This document shows, piece by piece, positions 22,901 through 31,857 of a DNA stretch of 40,496 nt (its first letter is position 1; each line of letters begins with the position of its first letter). The position numbers and the translations under genes are program-made. Under the pieces are notes generated by a model. That model ran no database searches. It was not told the DNA's origin and saw nothing but the letters and a program-made list of their open reading frames with translations. Source of the DNA: Bacteroidota bacterium. GTDB taxonomy: Bacteria; Bacteroidota; Bacteroidia; Chitinophagales; Chitinophagaceae. The DNA lies in the NCBI GenBank assembly GCA_013288285.1, contig JABDCE010000020.1:1-40496 (forward strand). The letters are read 5' to 3'.

Positions 22901-24265
22901 ATGATACGCCAGTTGAAACTTTCCAGGTATTACAACAAACACATGCTTGTGTTATCTGGCAATGGCGTACAGATGGTGGTGGGCTTTGCCACATCGTTTG
23001 TCTTGTTTCACTACTTGTCTATGGAGGCGGCGGGCATGTGGTATTTCATCCAGACATTCGTAGCCATATGCGAGTCTGCGCGTTATGGCTTTTTTGCCAC
23101 TGCTACCGTAAAATTTTATGCCGGTACCGAACATGAGCGGGCGAGAACAGTATTAGGTTCCGTATGGTTCCTGGCGCTGGCTATGACGGCCATCATACTT
23201 GGGCTGAATGCCCTCGGCACACTGTATCTGCCGTATACTACCAATGTAGAACTGATTCTGTGTATCAAATGGGTAGGCATAACCTACCTCAGCTCACTAC
23301 CCGCAGATGTGGTGTTCTGGCGGTTGCAGGCCGACGAGAGATATGGCGCCATGTTCCTGTACCGCATGGTCAATAGCCTCAGCACCATCATCGTGTTCAT
23401 TGCGCTCATTTGCTTACACAAATTCACGCTGGAAAATGCCCTCATCTTTAACTTCCTTACCAACTCCCTGTGCAGCGTTATTGGCATCCTGGGTAACTTA
23501 TCCGGCATCAGGTATTTCGGCAACCGGACACGTGAGTGTATAAAAGAGATATTCCATTTCGGCAAGTTCACATTCGGTACAACCATGCTGTCTACTACAC
23601 TTGCCAGTTCTGATACCTGGATCATCAACGCCCTGCTGGGTCCTGCTGCTGTGGCCGTGTATAACCTGGCTATGCGCTTCATGGGACTGATAGACATGCC
23701 CCTGCGTAGTTTTGTGACCACCGGAATGTCTGAAATGGCCATCCAGCACAACGCAGGGAACAAGCACCAGGTCGTTTACATATTTAAGAAGTATGCCGGC
23801 ATGCTTACCATGGCATTTATTCCCTTTGCCGCGGTGGCTTTTGTGGGAGGCAGCTTTGCCATTAAAATAATGGGCGGCCATAATTATGATGGAGGCCCTA
23901 TACTGGCAGCTATCAATGCCTATGGCCTGATGCTCATCCTCTCCATCTTCTACCCTATCGACCGCTTCAACGGACTGGCACTGGACATCATTCACCGCAC
24001 AAAAACGAATTTCTACAAGGTAGTGCTGATGCTGGCAGTGAAAATAGCCGCAGGGCTCATTTTTACCTTTACGCTCAGAAACATTTTCGGCGTGGTCATC
24101 GGCAATTATTTAATGACGCTTGCTGGTATCCTGTATGGATACTATGAATTGCGCAAGAACTTCGACTACACTATTCCGGGCATCTTGTCAGCAGGATATA
24201 CGGAGATGAAAACGTTCTTGAAAAAAGAGATCAAGGTTCTGTCACGGTCAAAAAAAGATCCATGA
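22901..24265 (+). CDS. Wzx-like polysaccharide flippase
   Basis: 454 residues with about twelve to fourteen hydrophobic segments spread over the whole length and few charged loops, as in the oligosaccharide flippase (Wzx, MOP/MVF) superfamily. Characteristic stretches are FATSFVLFHYLSMEAAGMWYF near the N-terminus, LASSDTWIINALLGPAAVAVYNLAMR in the middle and a basic C-terminus (KKEIKVLSRSKKDP) in the cytoplasm. It would move undecaprenyl-diphosphate-linked repeat units to the periplasmic face, between the initiating transferase upstream and the polymerase at 31844-33352. It starts 25 bases after the phosphoglycosyl transferase and its stop overlaps the next start (ATGA), so translation of the two is coupled. 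The lipid carrier is inferred. Confidence 0.8.
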   Translation: MIRQLKLSRYYNKHMLVLSGNGVQMVVGFATSFVLFHYLSMEAAGMWYFIQTFVAICESARYGFFATATVKFYAGTEHERARTVLGSVWFLALAMTAIILGLNALGTLYLPYTTNVELILCIKWVGITYLSSLPADVVFWRLQADERYGAMFLYRMVNSLSTIIVFIALICLHKFTLENALIFNFLTNSLCSVIGILGNLSGIRYFGNRTRECIKEIFHFGKFTFGTTMLSTTLASSDTWIINALLGPAAVAVYNLAMRFMGLIDMPLRSFVTTGMSEMAIQHNAGNKHQVVYIFKKYAGMLTMAFIPFAAVAFVGGSFAIKIMGGHNYDGGPILAAINAYGLMLILSIFYPIDRFNGLALDIIHRTKTNFYKVVLMLAVKIAAGLIFTFTLRNIFGVVIGNYLMTLAGILYGYYELRKNFDYTIPGILSAGYTEMKTFLKKEIKVLSRSKKDP

Positions 24266-25101
24266 GGCCAATAACCATACCGCCTGGTATACGCAAACTG
24301 TGGGATGCCGGCTGCAGCACCAACGAAGACAACATCAGCCGCATCAGGCCACTCTATGACCGTCTGTCAAAGGGAACGCCCGAGGTCTCGGTGGTTATCC
24401 CGGCATACAACGAAGAGAAGAATATTTTACGCACATTGCTCTCACTGGCTTCCAATACTACTCAGCGGACTGTGGAAATAATTGTGGTGAACAATAACTC
24501 AAAAGACAACACAGAAGCCCTGGCGAAAGCCGCCGGGGTAACCTGTATCACGGAGACCAAACAAGGTATCACAGCCGCGCGCAATGCCGGGCTGGCTGTT
24601 GCAAAGGGCACCTATGTGCTGAACGCAGACGCTGATTCCATATACCCGCCGGACTGGATCGAAGAGATGGTAGCCCCGCTGACAAATGGTAACGAAGTAT
24701 GTATCACCTATGGTAGGTTTGCGTTCATCCCCACCGGCCGCACATCAAGGCAGAGCTATTTTGTCTATGAGCACATGGCTGAGAGTGTGCGATGGATCAA
24801 CACGCGGTTCCGCGAAGAAGCAGTAAATGTGTACGGTTTTAATTCAGGTTTCAGGCGGCTGCAGGGTATCGAAGTAAATGGTTTCGACCATCCACCGGGA
24901 GCCAACGAAGACGGCTGGCTGGCGGTGAAGCTGAGAGAAAAAGGATTCGGGAAGCTGCACTGTGTCACCAATGTAAAGGCGATGGTATGGACTGCTGACA
25001 GGCGGATAGAAATGGACGGTGGTTTGTGGAAAGCACTCTTTGCAAGGGCACGGCGTATACTATTCCCGCCAAAAGAAGTCGTGATACGCAAAGACCTGTA
25101 G
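24262..25101 (+). CDS. GT2 family glycosyltransferase
   Basis: 279 residues with a GT-A fold of family 2: VSVVIPAYNEEKNI (42-55), IIVVNNNSKDNT (73-84), the metal-binding D123-A-D125 (VLNADADSIYP) and GANEDGWLAVKLREKG with the probable catalytic Asp. No membrane segment; it should act at the cytoplasmic face on the lipid-linked intermediate. It overlaps the flippase stop by ATGA and is the last gene of the plus-strand run that begins with the receiver at 21268. Its stop is three bases from the end of the convergent minus-strand glycosyltransferase pseudogene. Donor and acceptor sugars cannot be deduced. Confidence 0.85.
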   Translation: MRPITIPPGIRKLWDAGCSTNEDNISRIRPLYDRLSKGTPEVSVVIPAYNEEKNILRTLLSLASNTTQRTVEIIVVNNNSKDNTEALAKAAGVTCITETKQGITAARNAGLAVAKGTYVLNADADSIYPPDWIEEMVAPLTNGNEVCITYGRFAFIPTGRTSRQSYFVYEHMAESVRWINTRFREEAVNVYGFNSGFRRLQGIEVNGFDHPPGANEDGWLAVKLREKGFGKLHCVTNVKAMVWTADRRIEMDGGLWKALFARARRILFPPKEVVIRKDL

Positions 25102-25104
25102 CGC

Positions 25105-26271
25105 TTATTTCCTTTTCGCTTTTTCCCATACCGCGCTTTGCGCACCTGCCATATAACGCCTTATGCCAGCTACTACAGCATAATTCATCATGCAGAAATA
25201 GTACGGTATGAATGCCGCTTTTACACGCAGATTTCGCTTTTCAAATACCCACCCCAATAGGGACAGAAAATAAAAAGCGCACTGGCATACCAACAAGACC
25301 GTATAGATATAAGCATGTGGCGGCACCACTATCAGCAGATTCAACAGCAGCGCCAGCATCATAAAGAAAGGCGTCACCGTCCATCTGAGCACACGGTGGC
25401 TGATATACTGAAATGAAAGAACAAAGTTACCAAACGGGTTCAGCAGACCAGGCAGGCGCGAAATAGACTGTATACCACCTGCTGCTATCCTTATCTTCCT
25501 TTTCAGCTCCTCGTCCACATTTTCCGATCCGGTCTCTGTAGCATAGGCCAGTGGCTCATATACTATTCGGCTGCCCTTGCTGGCAATAAGCATAGAGATC
25601 ATAAAGTCATCGAGTATAGTATCTGCCGGCACCGGCTCATACAGCCTGGTGCGTATGCTGAATAACTCGCCGGCTGCACCCACCACCGAATACAATTCGG
25701 AGTCCCAGGTCTTCAGTTTAGATTCATACTTCCAGTAAAACCCTTCGCCTGCAGTAGCATCATCCACGTCATCTATATTCACCCGTTTCTCGCCCGACAC
25801 AGCACCCACCGAAAGGTCTTTATAATGCCGTCAGATATTCACCAGCGCGTCTTTATTCAATATGGTATTAGCATCAGTAAATATGGCTATCTCAGAATGT
25901 ACTTCCTGCATAGCGCGGTGCATTGCGGCAATTTTACCGTTGCGCGCCGGCTCATGCATCAGCTTTATTTGCGGGTAGCCCGCCACCAGTTCAGGTGTGC
26001 GGTCGCTTGATCCATCGGTCACAAAAATAAAGGATACCTTATCTGCCGGATAGTTGAGCGATAAGGTGTTCTTTATCTTTTCCACTATGAAATCCTCTTC
26101 ATTATAAGCGGCTACCAATACCGTAAGTGTAGGCCAGATGCCACCATTGTCTGGTATGCCTCTTTTTCCCATTATCAGTATACGCAGCTTCACCAGGAAA
26201 AAGAGCAGTATGCCATACCCAAAGAAGGTATAGAATACAATAAAGAGGCTCGTCCAGAATAAGAAGATCAT
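25105..26271 (-). pseudogene. GT2 glycosyltransferase interrupted by an in-frame TGA
   Basis: Read from the ATG at 26271 to the stop at 25105, this is one frame of 389 codons with a single internal TGA at codon 147 (25831-25833). The first part (1-146) has an N-terminal membrane helix and the donor half of a GT2 domain (VLVAAYNEEDFI, FVTDGSSDRT, metal-binding FTDANT). After the TGA the frame continues RHYKDLSVGAVSGEKRV and carries the acceptor half (LDDFMIS, KIRIAAGGIQS) and several membrane helices. No frameshift is needed to join them. A GTG at 25807-25809 could restart the second half, but neither half alone should be an active transferase. Homologues are normally one processive-type protein of about 390 residues. 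A natural nonsense mutation or a base-calling error are both possible. The start overlaps the upstream GT stop (ATGA). Confidence 0.85.
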
Positions 26272-27191
26272 GCGCTGTTTTTTACAGTATATCCCAGGTT
26301 AGTGCTGTTAATATCATTCACCATGTTCCATTTTATCGCGCGTAGCAGCACACCTATGTAACCCGAATGCCCGTCTTTCACATAGGCCATCATATTACGC
26401 GTAGCCACTACAAAAATAAAGTATATCCAAAATACAGAACGCACACGGAACGGGCAATTGCGCCTGATGAATAGTATGCGGTTGCGGTTCATAAAGTATT
26501 CTTTCAAAGCGCTATTACCACCCACGGTTATCGATTCCTTATGATAAATAAGTGCCTGCATATTTACCCATATTTTATACCCTGCACGTCTTACCTGTTC
26601 GCACCAATCCATCTCTTCGTAGTACAGGAAGTATATCTCCGGCATCGGCCCGGCTTTTCTCACCGCCTCTGCCCTGAGCATCATGGCCGCACCATGCGCA
26701 TAGCCTGTTTCCCCGGTAAGACCATCATACTGCCCTTTATCGGTCTCAAACTGGCCTACACATTTGTTGCGGGCAGTATAATAATTCATGGGGGTATAAC
26801 CGGCATATTGCAGCATATCGGGCTGGCTATAGTATCTTATCTTAGGTGATACAATACCCACCTCCGGGTGATCGTCAAGTGTGCCCGCCAGCAGCCCTAT
26901 AAGGCTGTCTGTGACCTCGGTATCATTATTTACAAAAAAGAAATAATCGCCTTTTGCCTGTACTATGCCCAGGTTATTACCGCCTGCAAACCCCAGGTTC
27001 ACCTCCGACCTTATAAATGTTACACCGGGGTATTTTATGTGCCAGCCCGGCACAGGATCCACCTCACTGCCATTGTCCACCACTATCACCTCCACTGCCT
27101 CATAACTATTACAAGCACGTATCGAATCCAGCAGCGCCTCAGTGACGCTGCTTTGATTGAAATTGACCGTAATGACAGAAACAAGCTTCAT
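26268..27191 (-). CDS. GT2 family glycosyltransferase, rhamnosyltransferase-like
   Basis: 307 residues: VSVITVNFNQSSVTEALLDSI (4-24), VIVVDNGSEVD (36-45), NLGFAGGNN (65-73), and the metal-binding FVNNDTEV (87-93) are the signature of the WbbL/RfbN-like branch of family 2. Later motifs are ETGYAHGAAMMLRAEAV, FLYYEEMDWCEQVRRAGY with the probable catalytic acidic residue, and YHKESITVGG. A hydrophobic stretch near the C-terminus (VFWIYFIFVVATRN) suggests membrane association. It probably adds a deoxyhexose such as rhamnose to the growing repeat unit, which would connect with the RmlD-like reductase at 11849, but this is inference. Its stop overlaps the start of the interrupted glycosyltransferase. 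Confidence 0.85.
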   Translation of the reverse strand: MKLVSVITVNFNQSSVTEALLDSIRACNSYEAVEVIVVDNGSEVDPVPGWHIKYPGVTFIRSEVNLGFAGGNNLGIVQAKGDYFFFVNNDTEVTDSLIGLLAGTLDDHPEVGIVSPKIRYYSQPDMLQYAGYTPMNYYTARNKCVGQFETDKGQYDGLTGETGYAHGAAMMLRAEAVRKAGPMPEIYFLYYEEMDWCEQVRRAGYKIWVNMQALIYHKESITVGGNSALKEYFMNRNRILFIRRNCPFRVRSVFWIYFIFVVATRNMMAYVKDGHSGYIGVLLRAIKWNMVNDINSTNLGYTVKNSA

Positions 27192-27319
27192 GAACCGCTA
27201 AACTACTTCATCAGCTACTAATATCAAGGCTTGTTAACATTTTAATTTCCCGAAAACTCAGCCCGCAGTTAAATATTTTTTAGTTGGGCCATGCTATAGC
27301 GGCTTCGTCTTTTAATTTG

Positions 27320-27327
27320 TATTTTTG
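27320..27327 (+). promoter_or_regulatory. -7 box TATTTTTG, tandem glycosyltransferases
   Basis: An exact TAnnTTTG match in the gap between divergent genes, 52 bases before the preferred ATG at 27380 (13 before the in-frame ATG at 27341). It is the best candidate for the three-gene glycosyltransferase run. Confidence 0.5.
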
Positions 27328-27379
27328 ACCGGTACCGTTAATGTACAGAACTGATAAACAAACCAAACTGGTGAACAAC

Positions 27380-28168
27380 ATGGGAGCGCCTTATTCTTTT
27401 ACAGGTATCACATTGCTGATAACACATTACAACAGAAGCAGTTCGCTGGAAAGGCTTTTGGCTGCGTTTCGCCGTTTAGATTGCAAGTTCGGGGACATAG
27501 TGGTCTCTGACGATGCCAGTAAGCCTGAACACCTGGATAAGCTCAAAGAGATGCAGCTGGAATACAAATACCGGCTCATCACCACTCCCGTGAACAAAGG
27601 CCATGGCCACAGCATCAACAAAGGGCAGGATATAGTTACTACACCCTACACCTTGTATGTGCAGGAAGATTTTGTGCCGTCTGACATTTTCCCTGCGGCA
27701 TTGCAGGATGCCATCGGTTTTATGAATGAGGACAAAGCACTGGACTATATCAGGTTCTGGTCGCTGGCCAGCCAGTACCCCGATCTGAAACCTTATGGCA
27801 AGGGCTACTCGCAGATGTTGTTTAATTTCTGGACTACCAACCACCTGAAGTTCTACCAGTATAGCGATACGCCGCATCTTCGCCGCAGCAATTTCTTTGA
27901 AAAATTCGGGCGTTATAAAGAAGGATTGAAAGGAGACGTGATCGATTATAAAATGGCCATCTCATTTTTACAGCACAAAGGCAAAGGCTTATTTTATGAT
28001 AAGTACGATGCCCTGTTCGCTCATGAAAATTCGCACGAAGAGCCCAGCACCATGCGGCCGCTGCTCAACTGGCGGCAACGCACCAGCTTTCCTATCAGGT
28101 CTCTGCGTTGGGTTTACTTAAAATACAAATGGATAAAGTGTACCTCGGATATTGCATTTATGCGCTAA
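27380..28168 (+). CDS. GT-A family glycosyltransferase, tandem copy 1
   Basis: 262 residues from the ATG at 27380. A longer reading from 27341 adds 13 residues that the two paralogues lack, so the inner start is preferred. The N-terminal half has GT2 features: ITLLITHYNRSSSLERLL (10-27), IVVSDDASKPEH (40-51), NKGHGHSINKGQD and LYVQEDFVPSD (92-102), where QED stands in the place of the usual DxD. The C-terminal half (HLRRSNFFEKFGRYKEG, KGKGLFYDKYDALFAHENS, EPSTM) is shared with the next two genes and is not a domain I can name. No membrane helix is clear. It is the first of three collinear paralogues, probably formed by tandem duplication. The sugar specificity is unknown. Confidence 0.8.
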   Translation: MGAPYSFTGITLLITHYNRSSSLERLLAAFRRLDCKFGDIVVSDDASKPEHLDKLKEMQLEYKYRLITTPVNKGHGHSINKGQDIVTTPYTLYVQEDFVPSDIFPAALQDAIGFMNEDKALDYIRFWSLASQYPDLKPYGKGYSQMLFNFWTTNHLKFYQYSDTPHLRRSNFFEKFGRYKEGLKGDVIDYKMAISFLQHKGKGLFYDKYDALFAHENSHEEPSTMRPLLNWRQRTSFPIRSLRWVYLKYKWIKCTSDIAFMR

Positions 28169-28205
28169 TATTGTTGACGGAATAAATTCGAAAACTTAAC
28201 TGAAT

Positions 28206-28997
28206 ATGGCTGGTCAATTTTCGTTTCCTGGCGTTACTTTACTTATCACACATTACAACCGGAGCGCCTCTCTGAGCAGGTTGCTGGCCAGGTTTCGTGA
28301 ACTGAACTGCCGTTTTGATGAAATAGTTGTTTCTGATGATGCCAGCAAGCCGGAGCATCAGCAGAAAATAAAGGAATTGCAGCAGGAGTACGGATTCCGC
28401 CTGGTATCCACACCCGTCAACAAAGGTTTCCCCGCCAATATTAACAGGGGGCTTGATGCGGTAAAAACACCCTACTCCTTATACGTTCAGGAAGATTTTA
28501 TACCCTCAGATATCTGTCCGGCCCACCTGCAGGATGCGCTCGGTTTTATGAATGATGATAAGAGCCTTGACTATATCCGTTTCTGGTCGTTCTATCGCTA
28601 CCCCACCTTGAAGCCATATGGCAAAGGCTTTTCGGAAACAATATATAATCCGTGGACATTGAACCACCTTTCTTTTTTTATGTACAGCGATAACCCGCAC
28701 CTGCGCCGCAGCAATTTTTTTCAGAGATTCGGACGTTACCAGGAGGGGATTGATGGCAATATCGCAGAGCACAACATGTCCATATCTTATATCCAGAATA
28801 AAGGCAAAGGACTATTTTATGACGAGTACCAGGCATTGTTTACACATGCCAACTCTGCCGACGAACCCAGTACTTTCGACCGGGCCAACTGGCGGCAAAG
28901 CAGAAACCCTGCATTCCTGGCTATGCGCTGGCTGTACCTGCGCTTTAAATGGTATAAGAGCCTGCGGGAAGTAAAAACAATGCCCAGGCAGATCTGA
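28206..28997 (+). CDS. GT-A family glycosyltransferase, tandem copy 2
   Basis: 263 residues, homologous over the full length to its neighbours: VTLLITHYNRSASLSRLL, IVVSDDASKPEHQQK, NKGFPANINRGLD, LYVQEDFIPSD, HLRRSNFFQRFGRYQEG, KGKGLFYDEYQALFTHANS and EPSTF. It is closest to copy 1 (for example GFMNDDKSLDYIRFWSF against GFMNEDKALDYIRFWSL). It starts 37 bases after copy 1. The QED motif replaces DxD again, so the change is a family feature rather than a lesion. The differences between copies cluster around the middle (RYPTLKPYGKGFSETIYNPW), where acceptor specificity might be set. A basic tail (KSLREVKTMPRQI) ends it. Confidence 0.8.
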   Translation: MAGQFSFPGVTLLITHYNRSASLSRLLARFRELNCRFDEIVVSDDASKPEHQQKIKELQQEYGFRLVSTPVNKGFPANINRGLDAVKTPYSLYVQEDFIPSDICPAHLQDALGFMNDDKSLDYIRFWSFYRYPTLKPYGKGFSETIYNPWTLNHLSFFMYSDNPHLRRSNFFQRFGRYQEGIDGNIAEHNMSISYIQNKGKGLFYDEYQALFTHANSADEPSTFDRANWRQSRNPAFLAMRWLYLRFKWYKSLREVKTMPRQI

Positions 28998-29012
28998 CAA
29001 ACTAAAAACGCT

Positions 29013-29780
29013 ATGAACGGACCATTTTACTTCAAAGATGTAACATTACTGATCACTCACTACAACAGGAGTAGTTCGCTGGAGCGGCTGCTGGCCTCCT
29101 ATGAAAAGCTGAACTGTAAGTTTGAAGACATTGTCGTGTCAGACGATGGCAGCAAACCGGAGCATGTGGAGAAGATAAAGTCGCTGCACGGTGCATATTC
29201 TTTCCGGCTCATCACTGCGCCCAAAAACGCCGGGCTGGGTAATAACATCAATAAAGGACAGGATGCGGTAAAGACCCCTTACACGCTCTATGTGCAGGAA
29301 GACTTTGTGCCCCTTGAGACTTTTCCGTCCAAAATGATGGACGCTCTACAGTTCATGACCGAGCGTCCCGATCTGGACATGGTGCGCTTTTATGCCTATT
29401 TCCGGTACCCCTACCTCACCCCTGTGAAGAACGGATTCTCGGAAATGCGTTTCAAAATAATGTATCCCGGCTATAAGAAGTTCTACATGTACAGCGACCA
29501 TCCACACCTGCGCCGGAGTACGTTTTTGCAAAAATTCGGCAGACACCAGGAAGGGGTAAACGTAGAGGTATCAGAATATGGAATGATGATGTCCTTTATC
29601 AAAAAGAAAGGAAAGGCACTTTTCTATGACGACAACAAAGGCCTGTTCGACCAGGTAAATTCAAGCACTGAGCCCAGCACATTCAAACGCAATTTCTGGA
29701 GAGAAAGCAGCAATCCGGCCATTACGCTTGCCCGGCACCTGTTCCGGCACTTGAAGTTCAATTATAACTATTTTAAGTAG
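29013..29780 (+). CDS. GT-A family glycosyltransferase, tandem copy 3
   Basis: 255 residues, the most diverged of the three paralogues: VTLLITHYNRSSSLERLL, IVVSDDGSKPEHVEK, NAGLGNNINKGQD, LYVQEDFVPLE, HLRRSTFLQKFGRHQEG, KGKALFYDDNKGLFDQVNS and EPSTF. It begins 15 bases after copy 2, so all three are likely on one message. Its stop is five bases from the stop of the convergent deacetylase gene, so the two transcription units run into each other with no room for a terminator. The QED signature is kept. Donor and acceptor are unknown. Confidence 0.8.
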   Translation: MNGPFYFKDVTLLITHYNRSSSLERLLASYEKLNCKFEDIVVSDDGSKPEHVEKIKSLHGAYSFRLITAPKNAGLGNNINKGQDAVKTPYTLYVQEDFVPLETFPSKMMDALQFMTERPDLDMVRFYAYFRYPYLTPVKNGFSEMRFKIMYPGYKKFYMYSDHPHLRRSTFLQKFGRHQEGVNVEVSEYGMMMSFIKKKGKALFYDDNKGLFDQVNSSTEPSTFKRNFWRESSNPAITLARHLFRHLKFNYNYFK

Positions 29781-29785
29781 CGGTA

Positions 29786-30616
29786 TCAGTGGTTGCCAAA
29801 ACCAAATAACGGCGTCCACTTCTCAATAAGGTCCTTCACGGCAGCATTGGCATAGATCATGTCCCTTATCTTCGATCTCCGTTCGTTCTCGGGCGATATA
29901 TAACCTGTAGACACCTTGGTAATAAAGGTTTCCATCGTGTCCATATTATTGATCTCTATTCTCGGTACCCGCATTTTATTTGAGGATGGGTTGAGCAGAC
30001 CCGAATGAACCGAATAAGCCATAGTGTAGCCTACATGCACCAGTTGGTCCAGCACCATTTTGTTGTACAGTCCGTACGGAAAGGCAAATGAATCAACGGG
30101 CTTACCCAGATTTTGCTCAATTGCTTGCTTGCTCTCTGTGATCTCTTTCAACAGCGTCGCCTTATCCAGTCCATTCATCTTTACGTGGTTATTCCCATGT
30201 GACTGTATCGACCAGCCATTCTCCGATAGTGTCTTTATCTCAGCCCAGGATAGTTGCCTGTCATCGCCAACAAAGTAGAAATCGCTTAACCCGTATGGCT
30301 TGCCTATGTATGCTGTGCTCAGAAACAGGGTGGCCACAAATCCATACTTGCTCATCACTTCCTGCGCGTGGGTGTATAAGGAATAATAACCGTCGTCAAA
30401 CGTGATCAGTACATGCTTGCCTTCCACCGGTTTTTTTTCCAGCAGCAGTTTTCTCAGGTCACTGTCGCTTATGGACTTATATCCTTCCTTGTGCAGCCAT
30501 TCCATCTGCTCCCTGAACGATTGCAGCGATACCGATACGTTCCGTGAGTCGGGGTTGGCGGCCATATTCCCGTCAATAGCGTGATAGTTCAAAACCGGTA
30601 TTCCCAAAATCTTCAT
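29786..30616 (-). CDS. Polysaccharide deacetylase (NodB domain)
   Basis: 276 residues of carbohydrate esterase family 4. The NodB motifs are TFDDG (72-76, catalytic base D74 and metal ligand D75), SHGNNH (139-144, metal ligands H140 and H144) and FAFPYG (177-182). VLNYHAI near the N-terminus is the usual first strand. No signal peptide is seen, so the enzyme either acts in the cytoplasm or leaves by an unrecognised route. It probably removes N-acetyl groups from an amino sugar in the polymer, as PgaB/IcaB-like enzymes do. It is the last gene of the minus-strand export operon, 23 bases after the GT4 gene. The oligomeric target is unknown. Confidence 0.85.
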   Translation of the reverse strand: MKILGIPVLNYHAIDGNMAANPDSRNVSVSLQSFREQMEWLHKEGYKSISDSDLRKLLLEKKPVEGKHVLITFDDGYYSLYTHAQEVMSKYGFVATLFLSTAYIGKPYGLSDFYFVGDDRQLSWAEIKTLSENGWSIQSHGNNHVKMNGLDKATLLKEITESKQAIEQNLGKPVDSFAFPYGLYNKMVLDQLVHVGYTMAYSVHSGLLNPSSNKMRVPRIEINNMDTMETFITKVSTGYISPENERRSKIRDMIYANAAVKDLIEKWTPLFGFGNH

Positions 30617-30639
30617 GATCCAAATTTAAAACATTTGCC

Positions 30640-31857
30640 CTATTTGCGCCCACTCTCCAGCCGGTTGATCGCTTTATATATCTCACCCACGCTGTTCTCC
30701 CATGTATGCGAGCTGGCAAATCTTTTCCGCCCTTCCTGCCGCGCAGTGTTATCGTCCTTCATCGCCTTTTCTATAAGCTTCAGATAGTCGTCCTTAGTAT
30801 TTGCCAGGTAGGTATGCACCGCAAAAATACTCATGGCCTCTGTAGCAGTAGCCACTACTGGCTTACCCATCGCAAGGTATTCATCTATCTTTCTCGGGTA
30901 ATTGCCTATCGTCACTTCATTCACTATCTGTGGGTTCAGGCACACATCAAACGCATTGATATAGCCCGGCAATGCAGCCGGAGGTTTAGGCCCCAGGAAG
31001 TGGACGTTCTTCATCTGGTGCAGCTTGCTGTTCCTGAAATCCTCATCTTCGGGGCCTACCAGCACAAGGCTCCAGTCCGGCTTACACCTCGCAATAAATT
31101 CCAGCAACTTTATATCCAGCCGTATGCTTTGCAACACGCCTACATAACCCACCACAGGGCGCGGTATCGCTGCTATGTCTGCCGGGTAGGTTTTATCTGC
31201 CAAGTCCGTGAACATAGATAGCTCACACCCCTGCCCTACATAATAAGACCGTGGATTGTACTGCCCGCAATAGTTGGCTAAGTAAGTCGAGTTCGCTACG
31301 CATAGATCACTCTTCGCTATCAGCAACGGCTCCAGTATTGTGCCATGATATTTCCAGTAGTCTACCGCCAGCATATAGTCGCGCGAATAATAAATGCTTA
31401 TCGCCGGCGACAATAGCTCTTTCAGATAGAATGTGCGGAACATCTCATTGTCATCGAACAGGATGAAATTTTTAAACCCTAACTTCTGTATCGCTTTCTT
31501 TATAGCTGCCGCAAACCGTTTGTTATTTATCTTATTCAGCGCATTGAATACCGGCCGTATCCTGATCTTGTTAATGGACTCGGCCATGCAGTCAGGATAA
31601 AGGTTCCAAAGGTTATTTTGTATGCTTATCAGCCCTTCCTGCTCACCCTTTATCACTGCCAGCCGCCGTTTCACCCTTGGTTCATTCTTGTCCCGCATCA
31701 ATGTAAATCTGTCCAGCGGAGAATTGACATAAAGTACCCGGTTGTGTTTGGCAAACTCTATGGCTATGTTCCGGCAGTTGCTGCCTATCTCCTCATCCCA
31801 GGGTTGTTGCCCCACGATCACGATATCCCTCCCTGTCACTAACTCATTTGACGCCAT
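30640..31857 (-). CDS. GT4-like glycosyltransferase
   Basis: 405 residues from the ATG at 31857; a TTG at 31884 would add nine residues but overlaps the previous gene more. The GT-B fold is visible: RDIVIVGQQPWDEEIGSNCRNIA at the N-terminus (in two blocks), and in the C-terminal half VVGYVGVLQSIRLD, WSLVLVGPEDEDF, NVHFLGPKPPAALPGYINAFDVCLNP and YPRKIDEYLAMGKPVVAT, the nucleotide-sugar-binding part of family 4 (EX7E region degenerate). It should act at the cytoplasmic side as one of the sugar-adding enzymes of the repeat unit. The start overlaps the polymerase gene by 14 bases, so it is in the same operon. Specificity cannot be told. Confidence 0.82.
   Translation of the reverse strand: MASNELVTGRDIVIVGQQPWDEEIGSNCRNIAIEFAKHNRVLYVNSPLDRFTLMRDKNEPRVKRRLAVIKGEQEGLISIQNNLWNLYPDCMAESINKIRIRPVFNALNKINNKRFAAAIKKAIQKLGFKNFILFDDNEMFRTFYLKELLSPAISIYYSRDYMLAVDYWKYHGTILEPLLIAKSDLCVANSTYLANYCGQYNPRSYYVGQGCELSMFTDLADKTYPADIAAIPRPVVGYVGVLQSIRLDIKLLEFIARCKPDWSLVLVGPEDEDFRNSKLHQMKNVHFLGPKPPAALPGYINAFDVCLNPQIVNEVTIGNYPRKIDEYLAMGKPVVATATEAMSIFAVHTYLANTKDDYLKLIEKAMKDDNTARQEGRKRFASSHTWENSVGEIYKAINRLESGRK

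Noticed and set aside
25831-25833. TGA read as selenocysteine or tryptophan
   Set aside because: No SECIS-like need or catalytic Cys is expected at this place in GT2 enzymes, and other genes in the window use TGA as a normal stop.
27341-27379. Upstream ATG adding 13 residues to the first tandem glycosyltransferase
   Set aside because: The two paralogues begin at the position of the inner ATG, and the extra residues have no counterpart.
28506-28772. Minus-strand frames opposite the tandem glycosyltransferases
   Set aside because: Shadows of three conserved paralogous genes; no start context or family similarity.
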